Source: Bolinopsis microptera | Lineage: Eukaryota; Ctenophora; Tentaculata; Lobata; Bolinopsidae | Length of the DNA stretch: 64,000 bases | Assembly (NCBI RefSeq): GCF_026151205.1 | Contig: NC_087077.1 | Coordinates: 10,779,983 to 10,843,982, forward strand | Reading direction: 5' to 3' | Notes under the pieces: model-generated | What the model was told of the DNA's origin: nothing | Seen by the model: the letters and a program-made list of their open reading frames with translations, nothing else | Database searches by the model: none | Position numbers and translations under genes: made by a program | Shown: piece after piece, positions 51,201-61,581 of the stretch | Layout of the letters: each line of letters opens with the position of its first letter | How positions within the stretch are numbered: the stretch's first letter is position 1

Positions 51201-54200
51201 ATCCGACTTAAGATGCCCCCTTTTTGACGGTCTCAATTAGAGAGCGATTACTTTAAAATCAGTATACTTGATCTCTCAGTGGCAGGGGGCTCTCTCTATT
51301 GCATGGTGTTTACAACAAAATCACTGCGACTGTTATTAAATAATCCATTCATTACTTCCAATACAGCATATATTTTTAGTAACGGCATTATTATTGAATG
51401 TTGTTACATTCAGATTAATTGTTACACAGTGGAGCATTTATTTTTATGTTTTACTGTTAACTGTAATTATTCAATAATTATATTTTTGTTCGGGGTATTA
51501 GCAATTCTCATATAGTGTTTAATTCCTGTTAAATTCATAGTGCAAAATCTGGGACAATCTGTTACAAGAAACATATCCAGCATAATATAAGATAATTTAA
51601 GATATACGGTCTAATTTTGGAAGAAAAATATTTGCACACAAAGCTAATTTCTTTGAACCACGGTATTAAGGTTTCACAACCCAAGTATTTCTATAATTAA
51701 AACTAAAGTATGTAGATTCATTTAACGTGAGTTTTCCTGCCAAAATATGTCGTTTACCCTAGGTGTTAACTGTGACTTAAACACAATTAATAATTAACCG
51801 ATAATTACAGGACACTCCCCAATTTGTTGGTGCTGTTCTATTACTATTACTTATAATTTGGGGCGAGTGATATAAAATTGATGTATTGGATTACACCATT
51901 CATTCTTTATTAATTAGTTACACACCCTACTTAAGATGTCAGCTTCATTAGATTCGTCATTATGGTTATCTAATGAAATCTATTGTCACCTTAAAGTACT
52001 TATAGTTATATAATTATAATATGGCATTTTATTTTACTACAAGTCCTAATTTTGTATGCTCTGCCAATCGAATTCATGGCGACTTTAGCTATCTTCCTCC
52101 AAATTGAATGATTGAGTTTATTATTATGATCTTTGTCCCAATTTATCCCTATTCTAACATAAATGTACTAAGTACTTACTATTAAGTTGCTTTACCACTT
52201 ACAATCGTTTAAAATCCTGCTTTAAATTTAATGTTGATAAATTAAAGAACTCTATTTAATTTGATTATTTAGATTAACCAATGGAAAAAATGGGACGAAC
52301 TGATTTAGCGATTTAATGTTTGACCAAGTACCTAATAATCCTAACCATTTTATTGGCCATTTGCACTGACTGCTGTAGTTTTATGATAGAGTAAACATCC
52401 AGAATAATTAATTGAGTTCTATTTAAAGTATTTTTGATTTTATGAGATCCGTGTTTGTTTTAAACTTTCTGTTCCGATGAGGAGATAAAGTATTTTGATG
52501 AGAGCCGTTCAGACATGGCCACCGTATTGTGTAAATTATTTAGTAAAATCTTATAAAATATCTTTGCCCCATAGGAGCGGGGTAGTACTGTGTTTCGTTC
52601 GATTCGTAGGTACTAACTAATTTATACGAATACTAACAATTTTAACTTTAACTTATAGATTGATGGGAACAAACGGGGGACTTACTTACCATGTGCACGG
52701 ATCTGAATTCTCCAGGTAAGCTTCTTTATTAGTTCCGTTTTATCTGAATTCTTACCGACCATGGTACAAAGGACTGAAAACTCAAACTGACATACAGACA
52801 AACATGCTCCAAGTATGACCGATGTCAACAAATTGTCAATTTTTTGAGCTTTAAATTTCATCTTTAAAATAAATACCTTATACTTCGAAATTCTTTGCCT
52901 GAACCGCCGCACCGGTCAAAGAAACCATTATGTAACATACACTAGGAATTTTCATTGAAGTTTTTAATATTTATAAGCATTTCGGTTCCTCGTAATGCTT
53001 TTATAAGACAGAAATTCTGAAATTAGGCGGCCAGAAAGTAAGCAGTAAGTCGCCCTTTCCATTTGCCGCACAATTTACCACACCAAGTCCCACCCAACAT
53101 TTAAAAACGAACAGAAAAGCCGATATAACAAAAATATGTACGATATGAAATTTTATTTTACAAGAATCCCGTACCGTTTTGAATAACTTATACTATTTCA
53201 AAACCCGCAAAGTTTTAAGTTTTACTATAAAAAAGCCCGCGCTGTTTTAAATTACAAAACCCCGCAACGTTCTAAGTTTTTCTTTTTTTAACTTGAAGTT
53301 TACTTTACAAAATCCGTACAAAATTCCACGTAGCAGCCCAATAATGTAGAATGAAGAAGCATTATTTAATATTTTGGCCAACATAAAACGGTCGGCAAAA
53401 AGTTATGCCTACGGTTGATGGAAATCTAGCGTCCGCTAACCGCCGTAATTCTTGTTAAGTTTAACGGACGTTGATTCATCGCTATACATTACAAACCCTT
53501 GTTCACCACCATTCTGGTGAAATAATGGCTTCACATGCTTTAACAGTATTAGAATCACTACTGTACGTCGTTTAGTTCTCAAAATTGCATGTTACTTCTT
53601 TACTTGGAGTTTTACTTGCGTTCGTCTCCGCGACTATATTGATAAGCTTGCGCTGCCTTTTCAGGAGCCATGAATAGTCGTCCCTGTCATTGAATAAATA
53701 AAATAGTTACATTTTATTGATAAAACGTTATATTGTTACATTTAGATCTAGATTATACTAATATGAACTGCTTATAGTATACTTTAAAATTAAAGTGTGC
53801 CTTGAAGGATCAAAATAATATAAACTATAAATTATACTATCATTGTAATCCTGAAAACGCGCTTTAATATATGAGTTTTAAAAAATTCGTAATGAAGATT
53901 TCAGGCGCGTGCTGAATTGCATCCTTATCTTGTTTCATATATGACGACCGTCAGTCATGGCCTTGCCAGCTAATGAGTTATGAAACCTTCCTTCTAGAAT
54001 AATCCGAAGCTCTCTTGGACCTAGCACAAACCATTGAGATAATGCACTACACTAAAATCAAATTCACTAAACGTAAAGAACTAAACCTTTTGACGCCAGA
54101 CACCTTGACTTACTTCCACTTATATAATCTAATTTTATCATCTTACTACTTAACTTATTCAATTTAGTCTATCCAACCTTTTCTCTTCTCCTTGACATAG

Positions 54201-55134
54201 CTATGCTAATTAACTAATTAGGTACGTTAGGAGGTAATTGATATGACGTAATTGAGGCCACGAACTCGAGCAACTCCACACAAGTATATATATATATTTA
54301 AATTGTTTAGAGTAATAAGCCACTGTAAGTAAATTCGGCTCTTGTCGGCTGCTAACCACCCACATAAATGTATCATATCCTGTATATTCTCGAACTTATT
54401 AGTAGTTACATCCCCCTGCCACTAGGATCTCTGCCGCCAATATAATGCCGCCAAATTGATAAACGCCGCCAAATTGACGGCTGTTATTTTTTTGTATTGT
54501 TATTATAATAATTGTGTCTAAAACTCTTTTAATTTGACCGTGGATATTATACCATAGTAAGCTCTCCCCGATGATTGATGTCCTCTAATCTTGTCAGTAA
54601 GGTTTGTTTATAACTAAATGATATAAATCAATTATCTGTTTAAGGCTGGTGATTGTGCTATGCGTGTCTGTGCTTAGTACTATATAATTAATTATCCGTT
54701 ATCGACGTGTATAACAAGAAGTCGTACAATGGTTAAAAACGTGACCAATTATCGTTGTAATCAACTTAACTGAAGTCGTTATCTTTCAAATCAGCACTCT
54801 ACCAGAACACGAGTTAACGTAAAAATCAAATTTAATTGCACCATAAATAAATAATATAACATTTCCGTGGGAAGCACAAGACATTTTGATTTTCTGCCTT
54901 TGATTCCCGACATCCGCCCACATTGGGCGACGTCAGTCAGGAGACCTCATGCGTCAATTCTGTAATTGAGTAATTGTTGTCAATTCTGTAATTGTGTAAT
55001 TGTTTCCCATACAGAGTTTGTTATAAGAACAATGTCTTCTCCATCAAAGTTACTCCTCCGTATAACGGTAATTAAGGCCACTAACATTCGTACAGTAATA
55101 ACGTTAATATATAAAATGTAAAATTAGACCCGTT
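48206..55134. other. noncoding, no gene seen
   Basis: AT-rich sequence with only trivial repeats: a two-copy AATTCGTAGAATTGAT near 50252-50285, a three-copy CGCCAAAT motif near 54435-54480, and a duplicated TCAATTCTGTAATTG near 54955-55000. A minus-strand frame (52682-52912) ends in a good donor; see findings. Confidence 0.4.
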
Positions 55135-55313
55135 GTAGGAGAAAATACACCTCCTCCCTTCCTAGAATTCTACTATAAGTAGTCTGCATCATTTATCAAA
55201 CCGGCCTTTGAGTATGAGCGTTATTCGTAGGAGAAAATACACCTCCCTTCCTATAGTTCTACTTTAAGTAGTCTACCTCATTTAACAAACCCTTTGAGTA
55301 TAAGCGTTATTCG
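55135..55313. repeat. two-copy 92-bp tandem repeat upstream of exon 1a
   Basis: GTAGGAGAAAATACACCTCC begins at 55135 and 55227. Both copies continue through CTACTWTAAGTAGTCT and CTTTGAGTATRAGCGTTATTCG. The second copy ends 24 bp before the ATG of the exon at 55338. The position suggests the promoter or 5' UTR of that exon; this is inference only. Confidence 0.8.
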
Positions 55314-55337
55314 TCTTGGTTGTTGATACAGTACTAT

Positions 55338-55447
55338 ATGGCTTTCGTTAAGCTTAAAACGAAGCCTTTGCCGAAGGCTAAGGTCGTTAAAAAGAAGCCT
55401 AGAGTCGTTTATGCGAGGCCGAGGCCTCGATCACCGGGCTATGTACG
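55338..55447 (+). CDS. alternative first coding exon (1a) of SV2/SVOP-like transporter
   Basis: An ATG opens 36 codons plus two bases, ending at a CG|GTAAAT donor. If not spliced, the next in-frame codon is TAA at 55449. The peptide is basic, Lys/Arg/Pro/Val-rich, and clearly paralogous to the exon at 56060-56172: both have M-x-FVK near the start, P-K-x-KVV in the middle, PRV, R-P, and end GYVR at the boundary. Start, phase (2) and donor are identical in the two, so splicing to 56594 would give a 516-residue transporter with a different cytosolic tail. Both may also share a CCGGCCYTTGA motif upstream (55200 and 56001). Alternatively it is a decayed exon duplicate or an independent 37-aa peptide gene. 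The open frame after divergence favours function. Confidence 0.6.
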
Positions 55448-56059
55448 GTAAATGTGGGGTTCATTGGGGAATTTACATTGAAACATCAGACTTAACCCGA
55501 CCTCCGAAATTGCGAAAGATACCAATTATTCTTGTTTGAAAGCATTATCAACTACATTCGACACGACTGACCAGTGGTTAGAAATAGAGATTATGGGGTC
55601 TACCTTGTGTTTCACAAGATATATATAAAATTTAGAATTTGAATCGAGTTTAAATCTGATCACCCACTCTTCTAGAACTTTCCTTAAGTACCACATAAAA
55701 TCCTCCTTCATTTACCATTTTAAACCATGTAATATAATCAGTAATTACACTAATTCAACATGGTTACACAAGGTTAATCCAATGTTGTGACCAAAAAAAC
55801 ACTAGCCTCATCAAACTACGTGGCCTTGGAATGTCCAGTATTTGAATATTTGAGTTTGTTACTGCGTTCATTTTAATTCTACGGAATAACGGTATTTATA
55901 ATTTGCCACGGCCTCTCTTGTCACCCTGCTAAATAAACGACGATCTTCCTAATTTGTCGAAGACCTTAAAGTGGGATCACCCCATAGTTAAAATACTAAT
56001 CCGGCCCTTGATATTTATTTCATTTGATTTGCTTGCTGATCCACAGCTGCTGAGTTGTT

Positions 56060-56172
56060 ATGCCTTTCGTTAAATTTAAAAAGAGGGCTGAGCCTAAGCC
56101 GAAGGTCGTTAGTAAGAGCCCCAGAGTTGAGAAATTAAGGCCGAAGGACACTCAATCGTCAGGCTATGTGCG
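56060..56172 (+). CDS. first coding exon (1b) of the transporter
   Basis: 37 codons plus two bases ending CG|GTAAAT. The encoded tail is rich in Lys, Pro and Arg. An in-frame TGA 9 bp upstream fixes this ATG as the first. Joined to 56594, the split codon becomes CGC (Arg), the same residue as the unspliced CGG. Confidence 0.7.
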
Positions 56173-58974
56173 GTAAATTGGGGTAGACGGGGTTTAGTGA
56201 GACACTAAAGACTGAATTTTGATTCTGATCATTAATAAAATTTAATTGGCAAAAATACATATATTCGTAACGAGATGGTTCGAAGTTTCAGTGTTTAACC
56301 ACTGAACAGTGAACGCTGCTATTACTCTATTAGTTTAATACAATGGTTGTGACTTGTGATCATGTGACCTATATTCTATTTTTGGATAGCCACATATCAC
56401 CACTTTCTATCATCACTCTGATGAATAAACGGAAAACATGCCGACAACAACTACATCCGACATAACAGTGACCAGTCCTGAATTATTTAATAAATTAATA
56501 ATAATATTTCCTTCCGTTTCACAAGATGTTTTCTTGCATTTTTTCACAAAATATTTCCTTGTGTTTCATAATATAAAAACCTCTATTCCTCAGCCCGACT
56601 GAGTACGTGACACAGATGAACAGGAAAAATGCTCTGCAACTAGCAGACCAGGAAGTAGCTCTTCAGGAGGTGCTACATTTTCTTGTACAGGGTCTAGCTT
56701 ATCTTCTGCTTATCCTGATTATCTGCAGCTTTGGGTTCGTCACCGGGTTAGAGGTGAGTTTCAACGTGCTTTTAAACGGATTTAGATATTTCGAACTTTC
56801 ATTTTCTATTAACATTACGTTTGGAGGATCAGCAGATTATCAATTTATTGACCAGGAACGACTATTTTTTGTTGCACCCCTCTAAATTCCTCTTCCACAG
56901 TACCTATCGTATCCTCTCCTGATGAGACAGTTGACCTGTACGGAAGAATGGGGAACCATATACCAAAGTGTTTTACCGTCAGCCAATTTACTGGCAAACA
57001 TGATCGGATCTATCGTTGGTGGCATTGCTATTGATAAGATTGGAAGGAGACCAGTATTTATTGTTTCTGCGCTACTTGCTATTGTCGCAGGTTGGTTTAC
57101 AAAATTTAACTTTTTTTATACATAAGCTTCAACTTAAATTTTGTTATTGTAGCATGTATATTGTATAAGTTCAACTAGCAGCGACTTTTTAGCCAAACAA
57201 ATGTGATCACACAATCCTAATTCATATTGTATAAGTTCCGTAGAATATATGAAAACAAAGTTAAACGAAAAACTTGAATAGTTAAAATTAATTATACATA
57301 TTACATTTTACATGCATATTCTAATTTTCTTGAATGGCGTACTCAATTCTGCTATCTGTATATTTATATATATACTACTTGAATATGTAAATTCAGATTT
57401 TAAGTCTCCGTCCGGCTCATTAGACAGGGTAACAGAGTCTGTTAGCAGAGTCCGTTAGCAGAGTCTGTTAGCAGAGTCTGTTAGCAGAGTCTGTTAATAG
57501 AGTCTGTTAGCAGAGTCTGTTAGCAGAGTCTGTTAATAGAGTCTGTTTGCAGAGTCTGATAGCAGAGTCTGTTTGCAGAGTCTGTTAGCAGAGTCTGTTA
57601 GCAGAGTCTGTTAGCAGAGTCTGTTAATAGAGTCTGTTAGCAGAGTCTGTTAGCAGAGTCTGTTAGCAGAGTCTGTTAGCAGAGTCTGTTAGTAGAGTCT
57701 GTTTGCAGAGTCTGATAGCAGAGTCTGTTTGCAGAGTCTGTTTGCAGAGTCTGTTAGCAGAGTCCGTTAGCGGAGTCTGCACCTTAAGTCAGTACTCAGT
57801 CATACGTATATTTAATTTTCGGACACTGTTTATTATCATCAATTATTTTCACCTTATTAGTTATTAAACCTCCATTTTTGCAGAGTTGGTGAGCATGATC
57901 TCGATGGAGACGACCCTGTTCATAGTGGCACGCGGTCTCTCCTCCCTGATAATGGGTGTCCTGTACATCACCACCCTGCTCTACACGATAGAGACATGTC
58001 CAGCTAAACACAGACTCCACTCCTACTTCCTACACTTTCTTGCACAAAACGCTGCCACCACCATTGTCCCTCTCATTATAAGTAATTCTCCGGTTGATGG
58101 GACTACTAACATTTGGCCTGCTGTCTCCAACAGTGTGGTCGTTCTGTTGGCTCTGGGAGTCATCGTGGGGATCCTCTACCCAGAGCCCTCCCAGAGCAGC
58201 AAAATCCGAGCCAACACCGGTTCAAAGTTCCAGAACAGGTTCAGTGTCATGCAGCTGGAGAATGATGACGAGATTCATGCGGAGCCTGAATTCGCAATGT
58301 ACACTGACATGTTTTATAAGGGCGGCAAGGTTGTGGGGTGTCTTCTCATACTCCTATTTTTTATCGGAGGTTTAACTTCCACATCATTGTATCTCTCGTT
58401 TCCCATCATCTATAACTCAAACGGGGTGTGCACTGCGAATGAACAATATTCAAAGCCGTGCATGGAGGAGACTGCGAGTTATGCGACTCACGTGACGAGT
58501 ATCGACGAGCTGGTAACAGTATTTGGGTGTTCCATCTTAGGATCAGTGCTAGCGTACATAGCAGTACAGAGATACGGGAGGAAGAACAGTTACCGGGCCC
58601 CCGCAGCTTTTAGAGTGGTCGTTATTGTCAGTATGGTGATGTGTGGCAGTCACCGTCTCATGCTGTCCCAGGTTGGTCTCCTCGTCCTGTTCACCAACAC
58701 CATGGACTTCACGCTAGATCTTTACTGCTTAGAGCTGTTCGCTGCTAGAAGCAGAGCCACTTCCTTTGGGTTACTCAAAGGACTCAAGTTCTTTGGAACT
58801 GCCATTGCGTTCTTAATTAATCCTTTTATTTTAACGTACGTACCTCCAGACCTTTTGTGGTCAATATATACTGTGGTAGGGACTATTTTATTCGGATGCT
58901 CGTTAGGCCTTAGGAAAGACACTTTTATTATGGCAATTAATATTGAAGAATCTACAATAGACGTTGGATTGTGA
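56060..58974 (+). CDS. SV2/SVOP-like major facilitator transporter, 4 exons
   Basis: Exons 56060-56172, 56594-56753, 56901-57090 and 57884-58974 join in frame (phases 2, 0, 1) to 517 residues, a normal size for this family. Residues 1-70 are a basic cytosolic tail and linker. TM1 is about 72-90. Residues 131-141 hold the MFS A motif (GG-x-x-x-D-x-x-GRR), the TM4 Arg is R171, and TM6 ends in YPEP near 253. A charged central loop spans about 255-302. The second-half motif RYGRK is near 384, and ELFAARSRATSFG is near 438-450. The main luminal/extracellular loop, with two cysteines, follows TM7 (about 325-365), as in SV2/SVOP rather than SLC22, whose large loop follows TM1. It is expected to move a small organic solute across the plasma or vesicle membrane; the substrate cannot be predicted. 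SLC22 membership remains possible. Confidence 0.85.
56594..56753 (+). CDS. exon 2 of the transporter (linker and TM1)
   Basis: The acceptor follows a pyrimidine-rich CTCTATTCCTCAG and the donor is GAG|GTGAGT. The frame is open from the first base, through seven codons, to an internal ATG at 56616. That ATG would be the start if the first exons were not used, giving 472 residues. It encodes a hydrophilic linker then TM1. Confidence 0.8.
56901..57090 (+). CDS. exon 3 of the transporter (TM1-TM3, motif A)
   Basis: Acceptor TTCCACAG, donor GCAG|GTTGGT. Encodes C-T-x-E-W in the TM1-TM2 loop and the GRRP motif after TM2. The exon ends in phase 1, completing GAG with the first two bases of the next exon, which keeps TM3 continuous. 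Confidence 0.85.
57431..57780. repeat. 13-bp minisatellite inside intron 3
   Basis: About 27 copies of CAGAGTCTGTTAG with TAATAG and TTTGCAG variants. It fills nearly half of the 793-bp intron between 57091 and 57883. Each unit contains CAG or TAG, so it adds many AG dinucleotides well upstream of the real acceptor. Confidence 0.9.
57884..58974 (+). CDS. exon 4 of the transporter (TM3 to C-terminus)
   Basis: The acceptor TCCATTTTTGCAG is strong. The 1091-bp exon runs to a TGA at 58972 and encodes most of the protein in one piece: TM4-TM6, the central loop, TM7-TM12 and a short cytosolic tail ending in acidic and hydrophobic residues. Confidence 0.9.
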
Positions 58975-59232
58975 CTTGATTTTATGATTTTAGATTTTTA
59001 TCGTATACAACATTTCAGCATTTGACATCTGTATTTCACTGCTTCATGAAAAAATTGAAACTTCAGGACAAAGTGATGAGTAACTCCTCGCCAGACTTGA
59101 GACTTAATGAAAACAAATCCATAGATACTGATAGATACTAAATATAAAATAATTATAATGATATAAATTCTACAAAGAGTAGTTAACATACAATATAAAG
59201 GAATCAAGTCGGAACATCACCCTATCAGTATC

Positions 59233-59238
59233 AATAAA
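59233..59238 (+). terminator. candidate polyadenylation signal of the transporter
   Basis: The first AATAAA after the stop codon, 259 bp downstream. It is the only canonical hexamer I see before the next repeat block. Confidence 0.5.
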
Positions 59239-59463
59239 TCACTCTCTGCAAAGAGATGGGGAGATACAACATGGCACAACTACATGCACAGCCCATTATA
59301 AAAACCTGAGGATTCATCTAAATCCGTGTCGGCTTCGTTAGTCGGTACGCGTACCCAAGTAACTACTAGTACTATTAGTACAGTTGTGCAATATTCGTTG
59401 CCGAATGGTGAGTCGCGATCGTGTTTTTTATAAAATTCTAAAGATTATAGTATAACTATCATA
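59239..59463. other. noncoding spacer
   Basis: Unique sequence between the transporter 3' end and the repeat composite. Contains ACTAGTACTATTAGTAC, a short palindromic stretch, near 59366. Confidence 0.4.
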
Positions 59464-59958
59464 ATCACAGTGCTGGCAAGCACGACCGTTGCATTTATTG
59501 TGGGTATACTATGTACCCCATTTACTATTATACCCCTTTTACTATTATACCCCCTTTGGTACACGTTACAAGCCTCTTTCGTGTTTCGTGCATGCGAAGC
59601 GTGCCTCCGGCAGGAGTTTTTCAGGCATTAAGACTCATCGGAAGTCGTTCGACAGATTTATTTTTAGTTCAAAACATTCTAATTTGATGTCAAAGATGAC
59701 AGGAATAAAAAATAGTTATGTTGAGATTTTTAAGAAATTTGCATAAAATACTCGCCAGCACTGTTATACGAAATTCGGTAAAAAACCCAAAATCGCCATA
59801 TTCAGGTGCCTTAAAAACCATGTTAAAATTGAGTTAGAGATCTGAAATTTTTTTAGGACGTCTAGACGTTGACCAAATCGATTGCAAAAAAAGATTCAAG
59901 TTTCAGGAGCATCGGGAAATGGGTTTTCTAGAACCCCTGTTTTACGACAGATTGTCGT
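59464..59958. repeat. repeat module R1, copy 3
   Basis: Same module as 1901-2432. The GCGAAGC hairpin is shortened (59590-59604, one wobble pair) and the following GC-rich part reads CTCCGGCAGGAG. Ends with the ACGACA-GAT-TGTCGT hairpin. Confidence 0.8.
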
Positions 59959-59984
59959 GATACATACATATACATATACATATA

Positions 59985-61013
59985 TTCAGGGATAGACGCT
60001 TTGCCAGTCAATTATAGGCTACATTCAGGTGTCTGTAGATTTGTACCTATAAAAGATACAGCCATTTCCGACCACAGGTCTTGCAAATAATTGTTTACAC
60101 TTTAGTTTACATTGTATAAAAAAATTATTTGACGTCATAAACACCCCTTGATGACGTCATCAAGTTAACCGTTTTTAAAACTTGATTTTTGACAAAGTAA
60201 TAACTTTTAAAATTAATTTTAAACCATTAAGATGTAATTTTATTCAAAATCTGAGGAAATTTTTATCTTAGATAATTGTTCAAGCATTCTGAAAATCTAC
60301 CGGAAAGTTTTTCTAGCTTGCTCCTTCATAAAGATATTCGTTATTGAAGTTTGTCCTTTTTTGAAGAATTATTTTATAAAAACGTCAATTTTGCGATTTA
60401 GTATTCTCTGGTGTTGGGCCATGCCTTGGGTTGTGGAGCTCATTTCTGCTTCTTATAGGTATAAATTGTGCATTAGGCTAGTTTTAAAGTTGAAAATCGA
60501 AAATTTGCACACGTGGGGACACGCCCAAATTGAAAGAAAATTGCTAAAATCACTGAAAATTGCTGTTTTCGTCATTTTCTGTCAACTTTAGAGTGCCGTT
60601 GTGATTACAGTTCTTCTTGAAATACTTTGAAACTTTGTATGCTTATCAAGCTATATATAAAACAATTACATGCAAAAATTTACGGCGATTCAATATTGGA
60701 TGCGCAGGCAACGTCCGCTCAAAGTTTGCACGTGCGAAAGGTGACAATTTTGCTCATTCGTGATTTCCAACAAATTCTGCTTTGCCACGACAGTTTAATG
60801 TCATTATATATGAATTTAATGCCAACTTGAATAAGTATTAAGTGGCATATTCAGTCAGTGATCGACCGATATGCTTCCCTAAACACAAGGATATGTTTTT
60901 AAAGGAAAAATTTCGAAATTGTTGAAACTTCCTCCTTATTAATGAAGATATCAGTTTATATTTCGACTTTATAAAGTACCCTGACATTATAATCATGAAT
61001 CAAAAAGAGATGA
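59985..61013. repeat. repeat module R2, copy 3
   Basis: Closest to the copy at 2971-3992. CTTGATGACGTCATCAAG is retained at 60147-60164. Same order R1, microsatellite, R2, P as at the left end of the window, so the composite moves or was duplicated as a unit. Confidence 0.8.
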
Positions 61014-61531
61014 TATTTTACCAAAACCCATAATCATGGGTAGAGTGGACCGCTGCCAGTGTCTCTCTTTCCCAAACAAAAGGAAATGATATTAATTTGA
61101 TTGACCGTTCTCAAATGCAAAATGATACCGAGAATGAAATCGGTCGCTCGCTTTTCCCATTCATTTACAATTGTAATAGATTAAGAAGAACTACCCAAAG
61201 GCAGCTGTACTCGGCAATGAAGATTCAATAAACTCCAGCTTGTTCAATAAGTAATAACTACCACCCTTGTCCCTTACCCCGAAATACTAGGTATCGACCC
61301 CAACGCAACCCAAAGAGATTTTTACAGCATCTGATTGATGTAATCAATCGAAACTTATTTATACAATTCGTAAGCCGTGAATGAATGGGAAAAGCGAGCG
61401 ACCGATTTCATTCTCGGTATCATTTTGCATTTGAGAACGGTCAATCAAATTAATATCATTTCCTTTTGTTTGGGAAAGAGAGACACTGGCAGCGGTCCAC
61501 TCTACCCATGATTATGGGTTTTGGTAAAATA
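61014..61531. mobile_element. long-arm hairpin module P, copy 3
   Basis: Same termini as copy 1, with arms of about 165 bp and a loop close to that of copy 1. It ends about 50 bp before the truncated reverse transcriptase. Confidence 0.8.
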
Positions 61532-61581
61532 AAGAGTATAATGAAACTTGTGGAGTAACAGAATAATTTTTTACCGTTTAA

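Noticed and set aside
58094-58922. Alternative-frame ORFs inside transporter exon 4
   Set aside because: Shadows of the real frame, which carries all the MFS motifs.
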